From positions 620,001 through 684,000 of the forward strand of contig JAPEUQ010000015.1 in assembly GCA_027946365.1 (NCBI GenBank): a stretch of 64,000 nucleotides of DNA. Direction: 5' to 3'. Of this stretch, positions 34,034 to 44,156 are shown in pieces. The position numbers and the translations under genes were made by a program. The stretch is from Kalmusia sp. IMI 367209 (lineage: Eukaryota; Ascomycota; Dothideomycetes; Pleosporales; Didymosphaeriaceae). Within the stretch, counting starts at the first letter, position 1. Every line of letters begins with the position of its first letter. A model generated the notes under the pieces. The model was not told the origin of the DNA. It did no database searches and saw nothing but the letters and a program-made list of their open reading frames with translations.

Positions 34034-35750
34034 TCAGGACAAGTTTGTCAGAGCCCCCATGACGATTCGTGAACAAGCCTCATCATATTTCTCCGGATTT
34101 GCAAACGTCGCTTCAGGTTTATTTCCCATAGCGATCTCAATCCAACTGTTTGCCTGAGGGTCAAATCGTGGCCACCCAAGACGCGTCAATCCCTTATGAG
34201 GATCCTTAGCAAAAAGCAGCAACCGCTCGCTGAAACAACCTCACTGTAGCCTTTTGTGCAGCTGATTCGGGAAGTCCGCTAGCATCTTCTGAGCCCCCGA
34301 ATATCATATGCAGCTCAGTGCCGTGATACGCGCCACTGGTAGGATAAAGTCGTGTGTTGTTCCAGTCGCCAAAATAACGGTACACCCAAGTAGGAATTTG
34401 GGCGGTGGTGCGCTGTCGGGCCTCGTAGGAATGCGGACAAACGAATGACTCGAGGAGAAATTGTGCGCCTTGCTCTGGAGTCACGTTGCGGCCTTGTGCA
34501 AAGGCGGGAATGACGTAGTACCCTTGCTCATAATGGTTGTGGCCATGGAAGTAGGGAAGTTTGGCGAATTGACCTGTGGATGCGAGGGAGACATAGTCGG
34601 CAAAGACGATCTCATTGTCAACTAAGGGATAGAAAGGCGGTATCGAGCGAACGGCGTTACCACCCGAAGTGGGTGGGATCGTAGCAACAGCTTTTGAGAT
34701 ATCTTCCCAAGGCTTCCCCCGCATACACGGGAGTGTGTCGCCTGATGCTCCACATCCTAGGAGAGCGGATAGGTTGTACCAATTCGCACTTTGCGTCTGA
34801 GGCGGATTCAAGGGAAAGCTGAAGGCATTTCCGGAAGTCGACATGAGACCGTGTGCAATGGGATTCTCTTTGTAAGCATACGCCCACCAGTCTGCGGCAA
34901 CGCCCCCTGCGGATTGACCAGCAACGACGATTTTCTGCGGATTACCGCCGAAAGCTGCGACATTCTCATAGATCCATTCGACCGCTAGACGTTGGTCTCG
35001 TAGACCAAGATTAGTCTCTGCACCTGGGGCACCTGGAAAACCGAAGACGTTCAGGCGATAATTGACTGAAACAACAACGATGTCTTCGGCATGAGCGAGG
35101 TATTGACCATTGGCGAAAGGAGAGTTCGAATTGCCAATAGCAAAACCTGAGGTCAAGGTCAGTTACTAGTAAGTGAGAGGTTCGGATATAGGAAGACTGA
35201 CGACCTCCATGGAACAAGACAAAGACCGGCTTATTAGCGCTCCAGGATCTGTCCGTTTCCTGAGACCATATATTCAAAGTGAGGCAATCCTCACTACGCT
35301 GCGTCCCAGAAGCAGCGGTAAAGTAGTGCAAGATCTTCATTGCTTGCGGCGTAAAGCCGGGAAATGAAGGTTGGACGGTAGCTTGTTGGGGACAATCACT
35401 GTAAGAAGTCAAAACAATGGGGCATTTATTCGCACCTCAGGCACTGACTATCCCTAAACACCAAGATCAGAACCAGTCTACCTGTATAAATTATCAAGTG
35501 CACTCACAAAGCTGGTGGCGTTGTACGACGCCTTAGTTGTGTACTTTTGTGGAGCTGCAAACCGCAGGTCTCCTAGCGGTGGCTGCCCATACGGAATGCC
35601 TAGGTACTCCCACACATCTTGGACATTTGATGATCGATGGCCAATAATAGCACCATTTTGGGTATCGACAACTTTAAAGTTTAGGCAGGTTATAGCCGGT
35701 GACTGCACCGAGGCTAGAAGTCCAAGCGTGACTAGCCCAGGCCAGCGCAT
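34034..35750 (-). pseudogene. Secreted type-B carboxylesterase with a 3' frameshift
   Basis: Exons 35750-35482, 35398-35205 and 35146 onward. The start MRWPGLVTLGLLASV is a signal peptide. The body has the family's YLGIPYGQPPLGDLRF, SEDCLTLNIW, oxyanion region PVFVLFHGGFAIGN (formed by splicing), nucleophile VVAGQSAGG and catalytic His in AYHGTELH. The frame ends at 34206 after LFQRAVAAFC. Removing one T from the T5 run (bases 34211-34215, A on the plus strand) would carry on into AKDPHKGLTRLGWPRFDP, the normal C-terminal region, ending at 34034. With the break, about 58 C-terminal residues are lost though the active site stays. It may be a decaying gene, a truncated but active enzyme, or a sequencing error. 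Such enzymes hydrolyse esters outside the cell. Confidence 0.85.
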
Positions 35751-36750
35751 ATTGCAAAACGCCGTTAGAAAATGTCCCTGAATGCTGAAGGGTAGGAGAT
35801 CAATAATTATCGGAGTGAAATCATCTCAGGCTTCAAAGACTGTGTCCAACCCCCGACCACGTGGTAGAAGCGGGGTAGCAGCTAGTCTGGGTGCTTGAAG
35901 CAGGGACTATTTACATACACTATTGGCTAATAACCCTTGTTTCATTACCCACAATTGGGACATAGAGCCTGTACAATGGTGTATTGCATCTCTAACGCAC
36001 TACGTATTGTTAGTGAGATTTTTTTTAAAGCCGCACGGGAATCTCATTCCACGATCATATTATATGAGACAGTCATCGACTATGACTATGCCTGAAAACC
36101 AGACCAACATATAGCCTGTACATGTCATTACTTGCTGTACTAAATAGTGAGCGCTTTGTATAAATAAACACTCCATATCACTGGGAAAAAACGAGTCTAA
36201 TTTCAAGCATTCAAAACAAACGTCTGCTGCTTCATACAGTGAGTTACCGTAAGATCTATAATACAAAGGTAGTTGTCTGGCCTTTTTTGTTGTTTGGAGT
36301 TAGGTCTGGTGTGGCAGAGCGTGCATGAATTATTGTGATACCTAATGATGTGGACTATTCGTATTACGTTCAACGACCAATTTGCTAGCGAATTCTTTTG
36401 ACAAGATAGCCCCGAGTCAACATTCGGTAAAGACCAGAAACTGGCCTGGATATGCAATTGATGATCAATATCAAAGATAAGTAATGTAGCATGCATACCT
36501 TCCGTCGCATGTCATATATGGCCATAAAACCCTTTGAACAGACTTCTCGTCCAACTTCGCCACACATTAAAATACTGTAAGTGGCGCATTCTTCGTCTAG
36601 GTACCGTAAACGGTGACCCTGTAACAGTACACCGTTTCGAACTTAAATCTGCCTCACGTAGTTTCGCGTACGCAGAACTGTGTCCTTCGGTAGAGCACCT
36701 GCTCTTTTCCCTTATTTGCTTTTATATCCAAGCCATGTAGCAAGTGCGAC
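35751..36750. other. A+T-rich intergenic
   Basis: About 1 kb with no credible ORF. It separates the carboxylesterase promoter from the 3' end of HAS1. Confidence 0.55.
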
Positions 36751-38526
36751 CTAACCCTTCACCCTCTTCCTAGATTGACCTTGCCAGGGTTGTTTTCCAT
36801 ACTCTCTCCGGCCTTGTGCTTTGTTCTTGGCTAAACTCTGACCGATTGTAATATCAACACGAGGTGGAGTAGCGAAACCAAATCCTTTGGCGAGTTTCTG
36901 TAAGTCGAGTTTGTTTACGTCAAAAACAGAGCGTAAGCTGTGACTTGCGTATGCATGTAAGTATGACCTAAATGCATCTTTAGCACTCTTATTAAGGTAG
37001 TAATTTGAGCCGACCAGTTTCTCGAGCTGTGACTGGATGTTGACGAGTTTGGGGAACTCGTATTCGACAACAGGAACGCGCGCAGATTGAAGATGTGAGA
37101 GGAAAGATATTTCACTAGGCTTTCGCAAAGCGTCAGTTTACAATCGCTTAGATATGGAGGCGTACTATACCTGAAGGAACATGACACTTCGGCCTTTGCC
37201 GTTAACGCCTCGAGCAGTCCGGCCTACTCTGTGCACATATTCACGCGGGGAGTCTGGTGGGTCGTATTGGACAATAAAGTCCACTGCCGGGATATCAAGC
37301 CCACGCGCCGCCACATCTGTGCAAAGGAGGATTGCAGTTTCAGCGTTGCAGAATTCAAAGAACGTGTTTGTCCGTGCCTGCTGCTTCTTTTGTCCATGTA
37401 GATCCAGAACTGGGCAGTCGATGTAATTGAGGAGCTCGGCATGGTACGACACAGAGTTGCAACTACTGAAGAAGACGATTGTCTTTTTCTTCTTCTTCTG
37501 CATTCTCCTAAGAAAAGCGAAGAGCAGAAGGAACCTCTTATCTTCAGGACACAGAACGTAGCCCTGTTCTAGACCTTCCACAGTGCTGAATTCCTTGTCC
37601 TCATCGACACTAACGTGGAGGGGGCCCGGTCGTAGGGAAATGCGCGCGAGATCGTCAACTTTAGTTGTCTGGGTAGCAGAAAAAAGCATCGTCTGTCTGT
37701 TGTCCTTGGGTAGTATTTTCACAATCTTGCGCATCTCGTCCTCAAATCCAACCTCGAGAATCCGGTCCGCCTCATCTATAACGAGAGCTCTGAGGTTCTT
37801 GAAGACGAAGTCGGTGTTGAGAAGATGATCCAGCAGCCTGCCCGGGGTAGCGATCAAAAGATTGATACCTTTACTGAGCTTTGCGGCTTCAGCACTGCGA
37901 TTTGCGCCCCCCATGACTATGCCGTACGTTTGTGAATGCGATTCCATGAGTTCTCTGGCGACACCAAATATCTGTAGGGCGAGCTCGCGTGTGGGAGAGA
38001 TGATGATAGCGCCGACACCATTACGGGGTTTAAATCGAAGGGAGTGGAGCATTTCAATAGCGGGGAGCAAGAAGGCGAGAGTTTTTCCCGAGCCTGTTTT
38101 GGCGGCACCGAGGACGTCCTTGCCAGCCAGAAGGGGAGGTATAGCCTATCGAATGATCAGTACTACACAGAAGAAATGCGGCCGGAGCCAACATACGCGC
38201 TGTTGTATTTCTGTCATCGTCTCGAAACCCATTTTCTTGATGGCCGTGCTAGTCCGCTCAGAGAGATTGAGGCGCGCAAAAGACATGGGATCGGCGACGA
38301 CCGCCATAGCAGATTCAGACTGCAGCTGCTCATTTGCATGCTTGTCTTCTCCATGGCTGTCGCTGTCGCTGCCGCTGCCGCTGTCGCTGTTGCTGCGTTG
38401 GCGCTTGGTGCGAGGAAGAGATTCCGTTTCCGGCGCGAGTTTAAGCTGCTGCTTTGTAGGCGTGTATCCGTCGCCGTCGCCGTCGCCGTCGCTGCGTTTG
38501 CGCTTGGTGTCAAGTGAGGGGGCCAT
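36751..38526 (-). CDS. HAS1: DEAD-box RNA helicase Has1
   Basis: Three exons (38526-38197, 38145-37171, 37119-36751), with two 51-bp introns, encode 557 residues. All helicase motifs are present: Q motif ([17 protein letters not shown]), I (AAKTGSGKT), Ia (PTRELALQ), Ib (TPGRLLD), II (IDEADRIL), III (SAT), V ([12 protein letters not shown]) and VI (HRVGRTARG). The C-terminal part ([50 protein letters not shown]) and the basic end RKRVKG are typical of Has1. It is a nucleolar ATPase acting in 40S and 60S ribosome assembly and snoRNA release. The N-terminus is a low-complexity acidic stretch with GD, GS and DS runs. An upstream in-frame ATG at 38610 is less likely. Confidence 0.95.
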
Positions 38527-39396
38527 GCTAAGTGGTATGTGGCGAGGAGACAGCAAAGTATTGGAGAACAAAAATCTCTTCTTGGAGCTGGAGCCGAGAT
38601 GCTTAGTCATGCACCGTGCTTGGCAACTCGGCCTTCATCTTATCGAATATGTAACGTTGACTCTGAAGGATTTCATATTAAATAGACTTTTTAACAAAAC
38701 CTTGAATGTTCATGCGTATCCTCTAAACCTTGACCGACCGCACTTTGACGATCCGACTCTTATGTTTTGCCCTAAAAATCGCATCACTGCTGTACGCAAT
38801 CGTTTTATGAGTCCAGGCTAAGCGCAAAATCTGCTGGACTTTCGAGCTTGAGCACATGCTTCATATTATTTCTGCAAGACTGCACTATAAGATTCCAAGG
38901 AGCGACTTCGTTTTCACATGCCCACAAAATTGGATGTCTCTATTTAGCGTCAATCCCTTTTATTTGACTATAGGCTACAAACTCCTAACAATGACCGCTG
39001 GTTACCTAATTCAATTTGATGGCCTGCGTTGAATCTAGTGCGATGCCGTTTGTAAGTTCGCAAGGCGTCAAATAGAAGAGTTCGCATTCGGAACGCATTT
39101 GCATTAGTTAAGCCAAGATATGTTGTATCTAGTAATTGCGAATTGATGAGAGGCACTAGTTGATTCGCTACATGGTATGGGAATACATGGCGCTCCATAG
39201 AGCCATACAGGTAGGGTACGGTAGGTATTATCGGAGCGGTTGATGGGACACCTGATGTATCCTAGGGTGACTTAGCCCCAATACGTCTTTGGACTTTTGT
39301 TTTGATGTTTTACACCCATGTCGGTTTTTTGGCAGCAATTTCTAGCAGCTCTAGCTCGAACATCGATATGACATCTTAGTAGCATTCGATTTTATA
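38527..39396. other. Intergenic
   Basis: About 0.87 kb: the HAS1 promoter and the 3' flank of MED21. No gene is seen. Confidence 0.5.
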
Positions 39397-39912
39397 TTAT
39401 CTCACAGCCCCAGCCCTTACGATCCTATCCTCCACCTTCTGTAGTAACACCTCCTTCTCCTTGACCGCCGCCAGTCTCTCACCCTCGATCTCTTCCAGCT
39501 CCCTCTCCAACTCCTTCATACGCTGCACTTGCTCCTGCTCACTTGTATTCAAGCCCGGCAAGCTCGCGATCAGAACCTCGATCTGCTGTTCTTTCAACAC
39601 CATGTCCTTGCTCAGCTCTTGTATGTCCTTCTGGAATTCTTCTTGTGTTGGCGGTGCAGTGGGCTGAGGTTGTGAGGCGGTTTGCGATGTATTCTGGGTG
39701 TTCTGTGCAGCGTTCTGAGCGTCGAACTCAGCGAAGGTGGAGAGGAGGGGTTGGCCAGGAATGTTTGCGGGCGGAGCGCGGAGGCGGATGTAGGCGAAAG
39801 AAGATTGCATTTGATTGAGAAGCTATAAAGTTAGAGATGATTAGAGGTAGTGCAAGGAATCGAGGTGTACCATGTCAAGCTCATCCTGTATCTGGGTGAG
39901 TATGTCGGCCAT
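39397..39912 (-). CDS. MED21: Mediator subunit Med21 (Srb7)
   Basis: Two exons (39912-39871 and 39822-39397), with a 48-bp intron, encode 155 residues, the usual size. The 14-residue first exon MADILTQIQDELDM joins LLNQMQSSFAYIRLRAPP, giving the conserved N-terminal helix. A Gln/Thr/Pro-rich linker is followed by EEFQKDIQELSKDMVLKEQQ and IEVLIASLPGLNTSEQEQ, then a long helix. Med21 pairs with Med7 to form the hinge of the middle module of Mediator, linking activators to RNA polymerase II. It is divergent from RRG7. Confidence 0.92.
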
Positions 39913-40290
39913 TGTTGATGGTTGTATGGGATAGAAGTGCGTATGAGGTGATGACTTCCAAGCCGCTAGGTGAAATAGTCTATTTGGATTCAGTCCGGGT
40001 GCGTGTCGATAGCGCTACTGAAGTGAGTAATATGTGTTCTAATGAAGGAGCTGTTCAGTGTTTGCGGGGAAAGTCTAGGGAAACGGCAAGGATCGTAGCT
40101 AGTGCGGCGCGCGCGGTTCATAGGGCTGACTAGCGTGTTCCATGACCTTGGCGTTGCCAAAAAGTTACGCGACAGGCGTCCCGTTTCACATCTCGATTCA
40201 ACACGCCTTTGATATTCGCATTGCCTTCTCGTCGCTCTTTTGCTCTGTAAACATGATTCCTTACTGTTCGAAATCACTTAGAAAACGGTA
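39913..40290. promoter_or_regulatory. Divergent promoter region of MED21 and RRG7
   Basis: Start codons are 378 bp apart on opposite strands; no ORF of interest between them. A short upstream ATG near 40253 opens only 13 codons before RRG7. Confidence 0.5.
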
Positions 40291-41344
40291 ATGCGTCTCC
40301 CCCTGCGTCCAATATGCCTCAAGCGAATACCACCCCTTTCGCGTCTCCTCCGAGCATCTCCGCACACGGCTGTTCACCATACCTCCGTCACGAACGTCGC
40401 GCCCGTTGAAATACCCAGGCTCCTTGTAGCCCATGGATCTGTACACCATAACTCGCTGTCATCGTACCTCGAATATGCTGCCCGTAAGAAGCTTGCGCCG
40501 AATAAAACCGTCTACATGGGCACACACTACGAATACACGGTAGCGGAGTCACTTCTGCGCCTTGGGATTCTCCCTGATCCGCACAGGCAGGAAGAACGAT
40601 GCTGGGATTGACTTGATAGGTCACTGGATGTTGTCATTCTTCCGCGAACCGATGCCTATCATTGTTCAATGCAAGTCTAGGAAGAAGACTTGCTCTCCGA
40701 ATGAGATACGTGAGCTGGAGGGCTCGTTTCGCAGCATACCACCTAATTGGCGCAGAAAGGACGTGCTAGGCGTACTCGTCACCACCCAGAAAGCTACCGA
40801 AGGCGTGCGACAACAGATGCACCAAAGTTCACGCCCACTAGCATTCATACAAGTCTCTGCTACGGGCATAATAACCCAATTTCTTTGGAATAGGGCGGCT
40901 ACAGAAAGAGGACTCGAGGGCGTGGGAGTCACGCCAAGATACACGCTTATACCACCGGAGGTGAACGCGGCCGAGACTACATATTCGATCACATCGATCC
41001 CTCCAGAGAAAAACTTTGGGGCCATCCTAAAACCAAACCCCTTGAAGAGACAAAGAAAGACATCTCGCGCGGTGTTGGACATACAACTGACCTGGCTGGG
41101 AACTCCCATATTCCCTGACAGTGAGGGGATCGCCTCGGAAACAACAGAGCGGATAGCTGCGATCGCACGTGCAAATGAGGCAGATCCCAAACCAAAAAGG
41201 GGGCGAGGACGACCATTGGGATCAAAAAACAAAAAAGGTTGCCTTGGCCGAACTGCTGCCACAGCGAAAAGAAACCAGAAGTCATCACCGAGCTCGAAAC
41301 TTGAGCGAAAAATTGTCGCTACCGCCGTAGTAGGGGAAGACTGA
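40291..41344 (+). pseudogene. RRG7: RRG7-like mitochondrial protein, +1 frame break as sequenced
   Basis: The start codon opens an Arg-rich presequence (MRLPLRPICLKRIPPLSRLL) fitting mitochondrial import. The frame then gives VYMGTHYEYTVAESLLRL and runs out of frame to a stop near 40611. The next frame takes over at the same spot with GFSLIRTGRKNDAGIDLIGHW and IIVQCKSRKKTCSPNEIRELEG, and runs to 41344. Removing one base, for instance one G of the G3 at 40564-40566, restores ESLLRL-GFSLIRTGR. This region carries the restriction-endonuclease-like core (GIDL, QCK) of the RRG7 (DUF2034) family. The tail is basic with an AT-hook-like KRGRGRPLGSKNK. Yeast Rrg7 is required for respiratory growth. 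No GT-AG intron bridges the frames, so this is either a true lesion or a base overcall. Confidence 0.8.
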
Positions 41345-41517
41345 GTAGAATTGTAACGACCATGTGTCTATTATCAAGAAGCGGATCATCGTTAGAGATC
41401 AAGCCAGGACAGACTATGAAATAAGGATAAAGGTCTGGATATTTGTTACAGATCAAGCTAGTTCAGGCTCGCCTATACGAATTATCGTTCCTACCGGATA
41501 GACACCCTGTATCACAA

Positions 41518-42663
41518 TTACCTTATTGGCTCAGTGCGCGCATTCGACTTGGGAACAAACACTACATGCTTGCTGATTCCTGTGTGTTCAGCTGCCGCAT
41601 CCAAACCTGCGGCCCAGTCTTCTAGTCGGAAATCTCTGGTGTCAACAAAGTGCTTTCCACGTGGAAACAAACCCCTCTCCAGCATCTTGACAAACTGCAC
41701 CATGTCTTCTCGTTCATACATGAGCTTTCCTTTGAACATGAGGTCCTTTGATATCCCGGTCCAGGGCACCATGGGATTTTCGTTGAGGCCCATCAGGCTG
41801 ATACGTCCTTTCTTGCGAATGGCATGGACTGCGCTTCGAAGATGACTTGATTTGGACGCTTGCGGTGGCGTAAAGTCTATGACTGCGTCGATCGTTCCAA
41901 ATGCTTTGAGGCTCGCCGCATCTGCACTTTCGTCGCCCGTCATTTTCACCGTCTCGATGCTGGCGTTAGGTGAGCCGTCCAGCACATGTTTCTTCATCCG
42001 GGCCAATTCCGTCTCATTGCGACCCATTGCAATGACCCTGGCACCCATCGCTATGGCTACCATCACAGCCGCTCCGCCATACCCTCCGGTGGCAGGAGAC
42101 ACGACGATGGTCTCTCCTGGCTCGAGCTTGATGTCCCTCAACCCGCCGAATGCCACCAAAAGGTAATCCATATACATCAAGTCCTTTATTTCATACCCAA
42201 GCTCCCTGCACAACCTTGCTTCATCCAACGGAATACAATTCTCCAACGGAAACATTGCATACTCCGCAAATGTCCCATCCCGCCAGACGTCCCTGGCTAG
42301 CTTCTTGCTCCCAAGCGACCCACCGTCGTGTATCGAAAGTAGGAACGCGTTGTCTGGGTTGTCGCGCCCGCGCATCATGCAGTCAGCGAAGACAAGCTGA
42401 CCATGCTGCAGGCTCGTGGCATCGGTGCCGAGAGCGGCGATCCGCCCGATGGCCGACATGCCTGCTACTAGGGGTGTAGGGAACGAGTATGCGCGTGTGC
42501 CGTTGTAGATCTCACGCTGGTAGGAGATAATGCCGGCGGCTTCGACGTGAATGACAGCGCTACCTAATGTTGCTGCTGGGACGGGCCGATGCTCGACAAT
42601 AAGGGGCGTCGAAGTACTCTCGACGACGAGGGCGCGATGGTGGGTGGGCAAGGTGGAAGACAT
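41518..42663 (-). CDS. MDR-family (zinc-less) oxidoreductase
   Basis: A single exon of 381 residues from MSSTLPTHHRALVVES. It has the medium-chain dehydrogenase/reductase layout: an N-terminal GroES-like part (VIHVEAAGIISYQREIYNG) and a Rossmann domain with VVSPATGGYGGAAVMVAIAMG. The usual zinc ligands are absent: the GHE motif is replaced by AGMSAIG and the first Cys by Ser, so it is probably a zinc-independent NADP(H) quinone- or enoyl-reductase. The segment RISLMGLNENPMVPW suggests a distinct fungal subgroup. A TATA-like TATATATA at about 42763-42770 lies 100 bp upstream, which supports this start over an in-frame ATG at 42795. The substrate is unknown. Its 3' end faces that of RRG7, 173 bp away. 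Confidence 0.85.
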   Translation of the reverse strand: MSSTLPTHHRALVVESTSTPLIVEHRPVPAATLGSAVIHVEAAGIISYQREIYNGTRAYSFPTPLVAGMSAIGRIAALGTDATSLQHGQLVFADCMMRGRDNPDNAFLLSIHDGGSLGSKKLARDVWRDGTFAEYAMFPLENCIPLDEARLCRELGYEIKDLMYMDYLLVAFGGLRDIKLEPGETIVVSPATGGYGGAAVMVAIAMGARVIAMGRNETELARMKKHVLDGSPNASIETVKMTGDESADAASLKAFGTIDAVIDFTPPQASKSSHLRSAVHAIRKKGRISLMGLNENPMVPWTGISKDLMFKGKLMYEREDMVQFVKMLERGLFPRGKHFVDTRDFRLEDWAAGLDAAAEHTGISKHVVFVPKSNARTEPIR

Positions 42664-44156
42664 TGCTGGAAACTTTTGCTTTGCAAATTGGATCTTCAGA
42701 ATTATGGTGTCAGGAGAAATGTGTGGAGTGAGTTTGTCTTCATGAGCATGCCGGGTACAGAGTATATATACGTAACCATCTTCTGGCAAGGCCATCTGAC
42801 ATACTACTGCCTATCTAGCACGCATAGCGAATCAAAGCTCATCCACATCCTATTTCCTTTCTCTGAGCGCCCTGTAAGGTCGAAAGCCTGCTATATTGCT
42901 TTGGCTCTAGGCGGCGTTAAGCGGATTTATCATCCTCACCTCCCTATGCTCCCCAGGACATGTCGGACCTGGCATACGGAAACCGACATGTACCTCGTTA
43001 TGCCTCATCGAGAGGCATCAATCTTGAAATCCTCCAAGCGGAAAAGCTGCATTAGGTAAAGAACACGGAAAAGCCCACGGGGTTACGCGGACATACGACG
43101 TGCGAGAACGGTACGACCTGAGAAGGGATATGCATGAATACGAGCTTGTCAAGAAGGGGAGAAAGTATTCGATAACAGTAGCAATAGTTGGCTATGCAGG
43201 TAGAAGACTACGGGGTTATATTTGTAACTTGTCACTGTACTAGAGTGATGGTCTGAAAGTATGTACGCCGAGTCATCTCAGGCTATTTGATACAGACAGC
43301 ATTTTCTACTAAACGTATAGCCCACCACGGGGTATCGGGTACAGTGCGTTGCTCGTTCCTCGGGGTCCAAGCTGCCGCTTAAAAATACATACAAAGGCAA
43401 CTTTATAAAGAAAGTGTCTGGAAACAAAACCGTCAGTTCGAAGGCTACATAATTAGTGGTCTATCAACATTTGTATACTATAGTGCAAAGAGCGAGCATG
43501 ATATTGATGCTGCATCGGAAAGGTGCATTTGGTAGTTGTCGCAGTGTTCGGCGGTGCGTCGGTGATAAGCGGTGTACAAGCGGAAGCACAGTCACCAAGA
43601 TGATACGATGCTCACAGGACAGTTGCACTGCGTTGAGTGGTGGCCAGCGGTTGGTGTTCAGGGGTTGTTGTTCGTCTTCAAGTCGCACGTGGCGTGTGTA
43701 GACATGTCGCTAGGAGATGTGGATCGTATAGTGGCCAACAATCAATCGCCTTGAGTCGCCTGTGGGGGTCGCATCGGAGACTCGCCTGTGGATCGGAGTT
43801 GTCGCCCTAGGACTGTTGCCTGTGGATTGTGTCGCTTCGGAAGCCTCACTCGTGGGGACAAGTTGCCATGGCTTGAACTCCTAGATGTATCAATATCTCA
43901 CTCACCATCACCAATCACCTCGAGCTGGCATGATGTAGCCCCGATAGCTAGTCTCCTGTCTGCAATTTGCCACCACTACTCATACAGACCACAAAACTCG
44001 ACCACCACATTAGCTCTGTCTGAAGAGGAGTATCTTTACCTTTGGCTTGAATGTTGATATGCTCGCTAAAAAATGTCGTAGAGATGGTCGCTGAAAGATT
44101 CGATCGAATGCTCGCTGAAATGCATGACTTTTGTGTCGGAAAGAAAGGTTGTCGAA
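42664..44156. other. Long intergenic region with degenerate repeats
   Basis: About 1.5 kb without a credible gene. Short degenerate repeats lie between 43750 and 44130 (motifs TCGCCTGTGG and GCTCGCT(G/A)AAA). Possibly a decayed repeat element, but no element ends are seen. Confidence 0.45.
43756..43825. repeat. Degenerate repeat, TCGCCTGTGG motif
   Basis: The motif occurs at 43756-43765, 43782-43791 and, with one mismatch, 43816-43825, with spacings of 26 and 34 bp. A second family, GCTCGCTGAAA-like, appears near 44061, 44090 and 44111. Confidence 0.4.

Noticed and set aside
37862..38821. 319-codon plus-strand ORF opposite HAS1
   Set aside because: The opposite strand encodes all helicase motifs; this reading is low-complexity and has no domain.
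40539..40587. GT-AG intron candidate in RRG7 to explain the frame change
   Set aside because: The phase does not match the downstream frame and it would delete the conserved motif.
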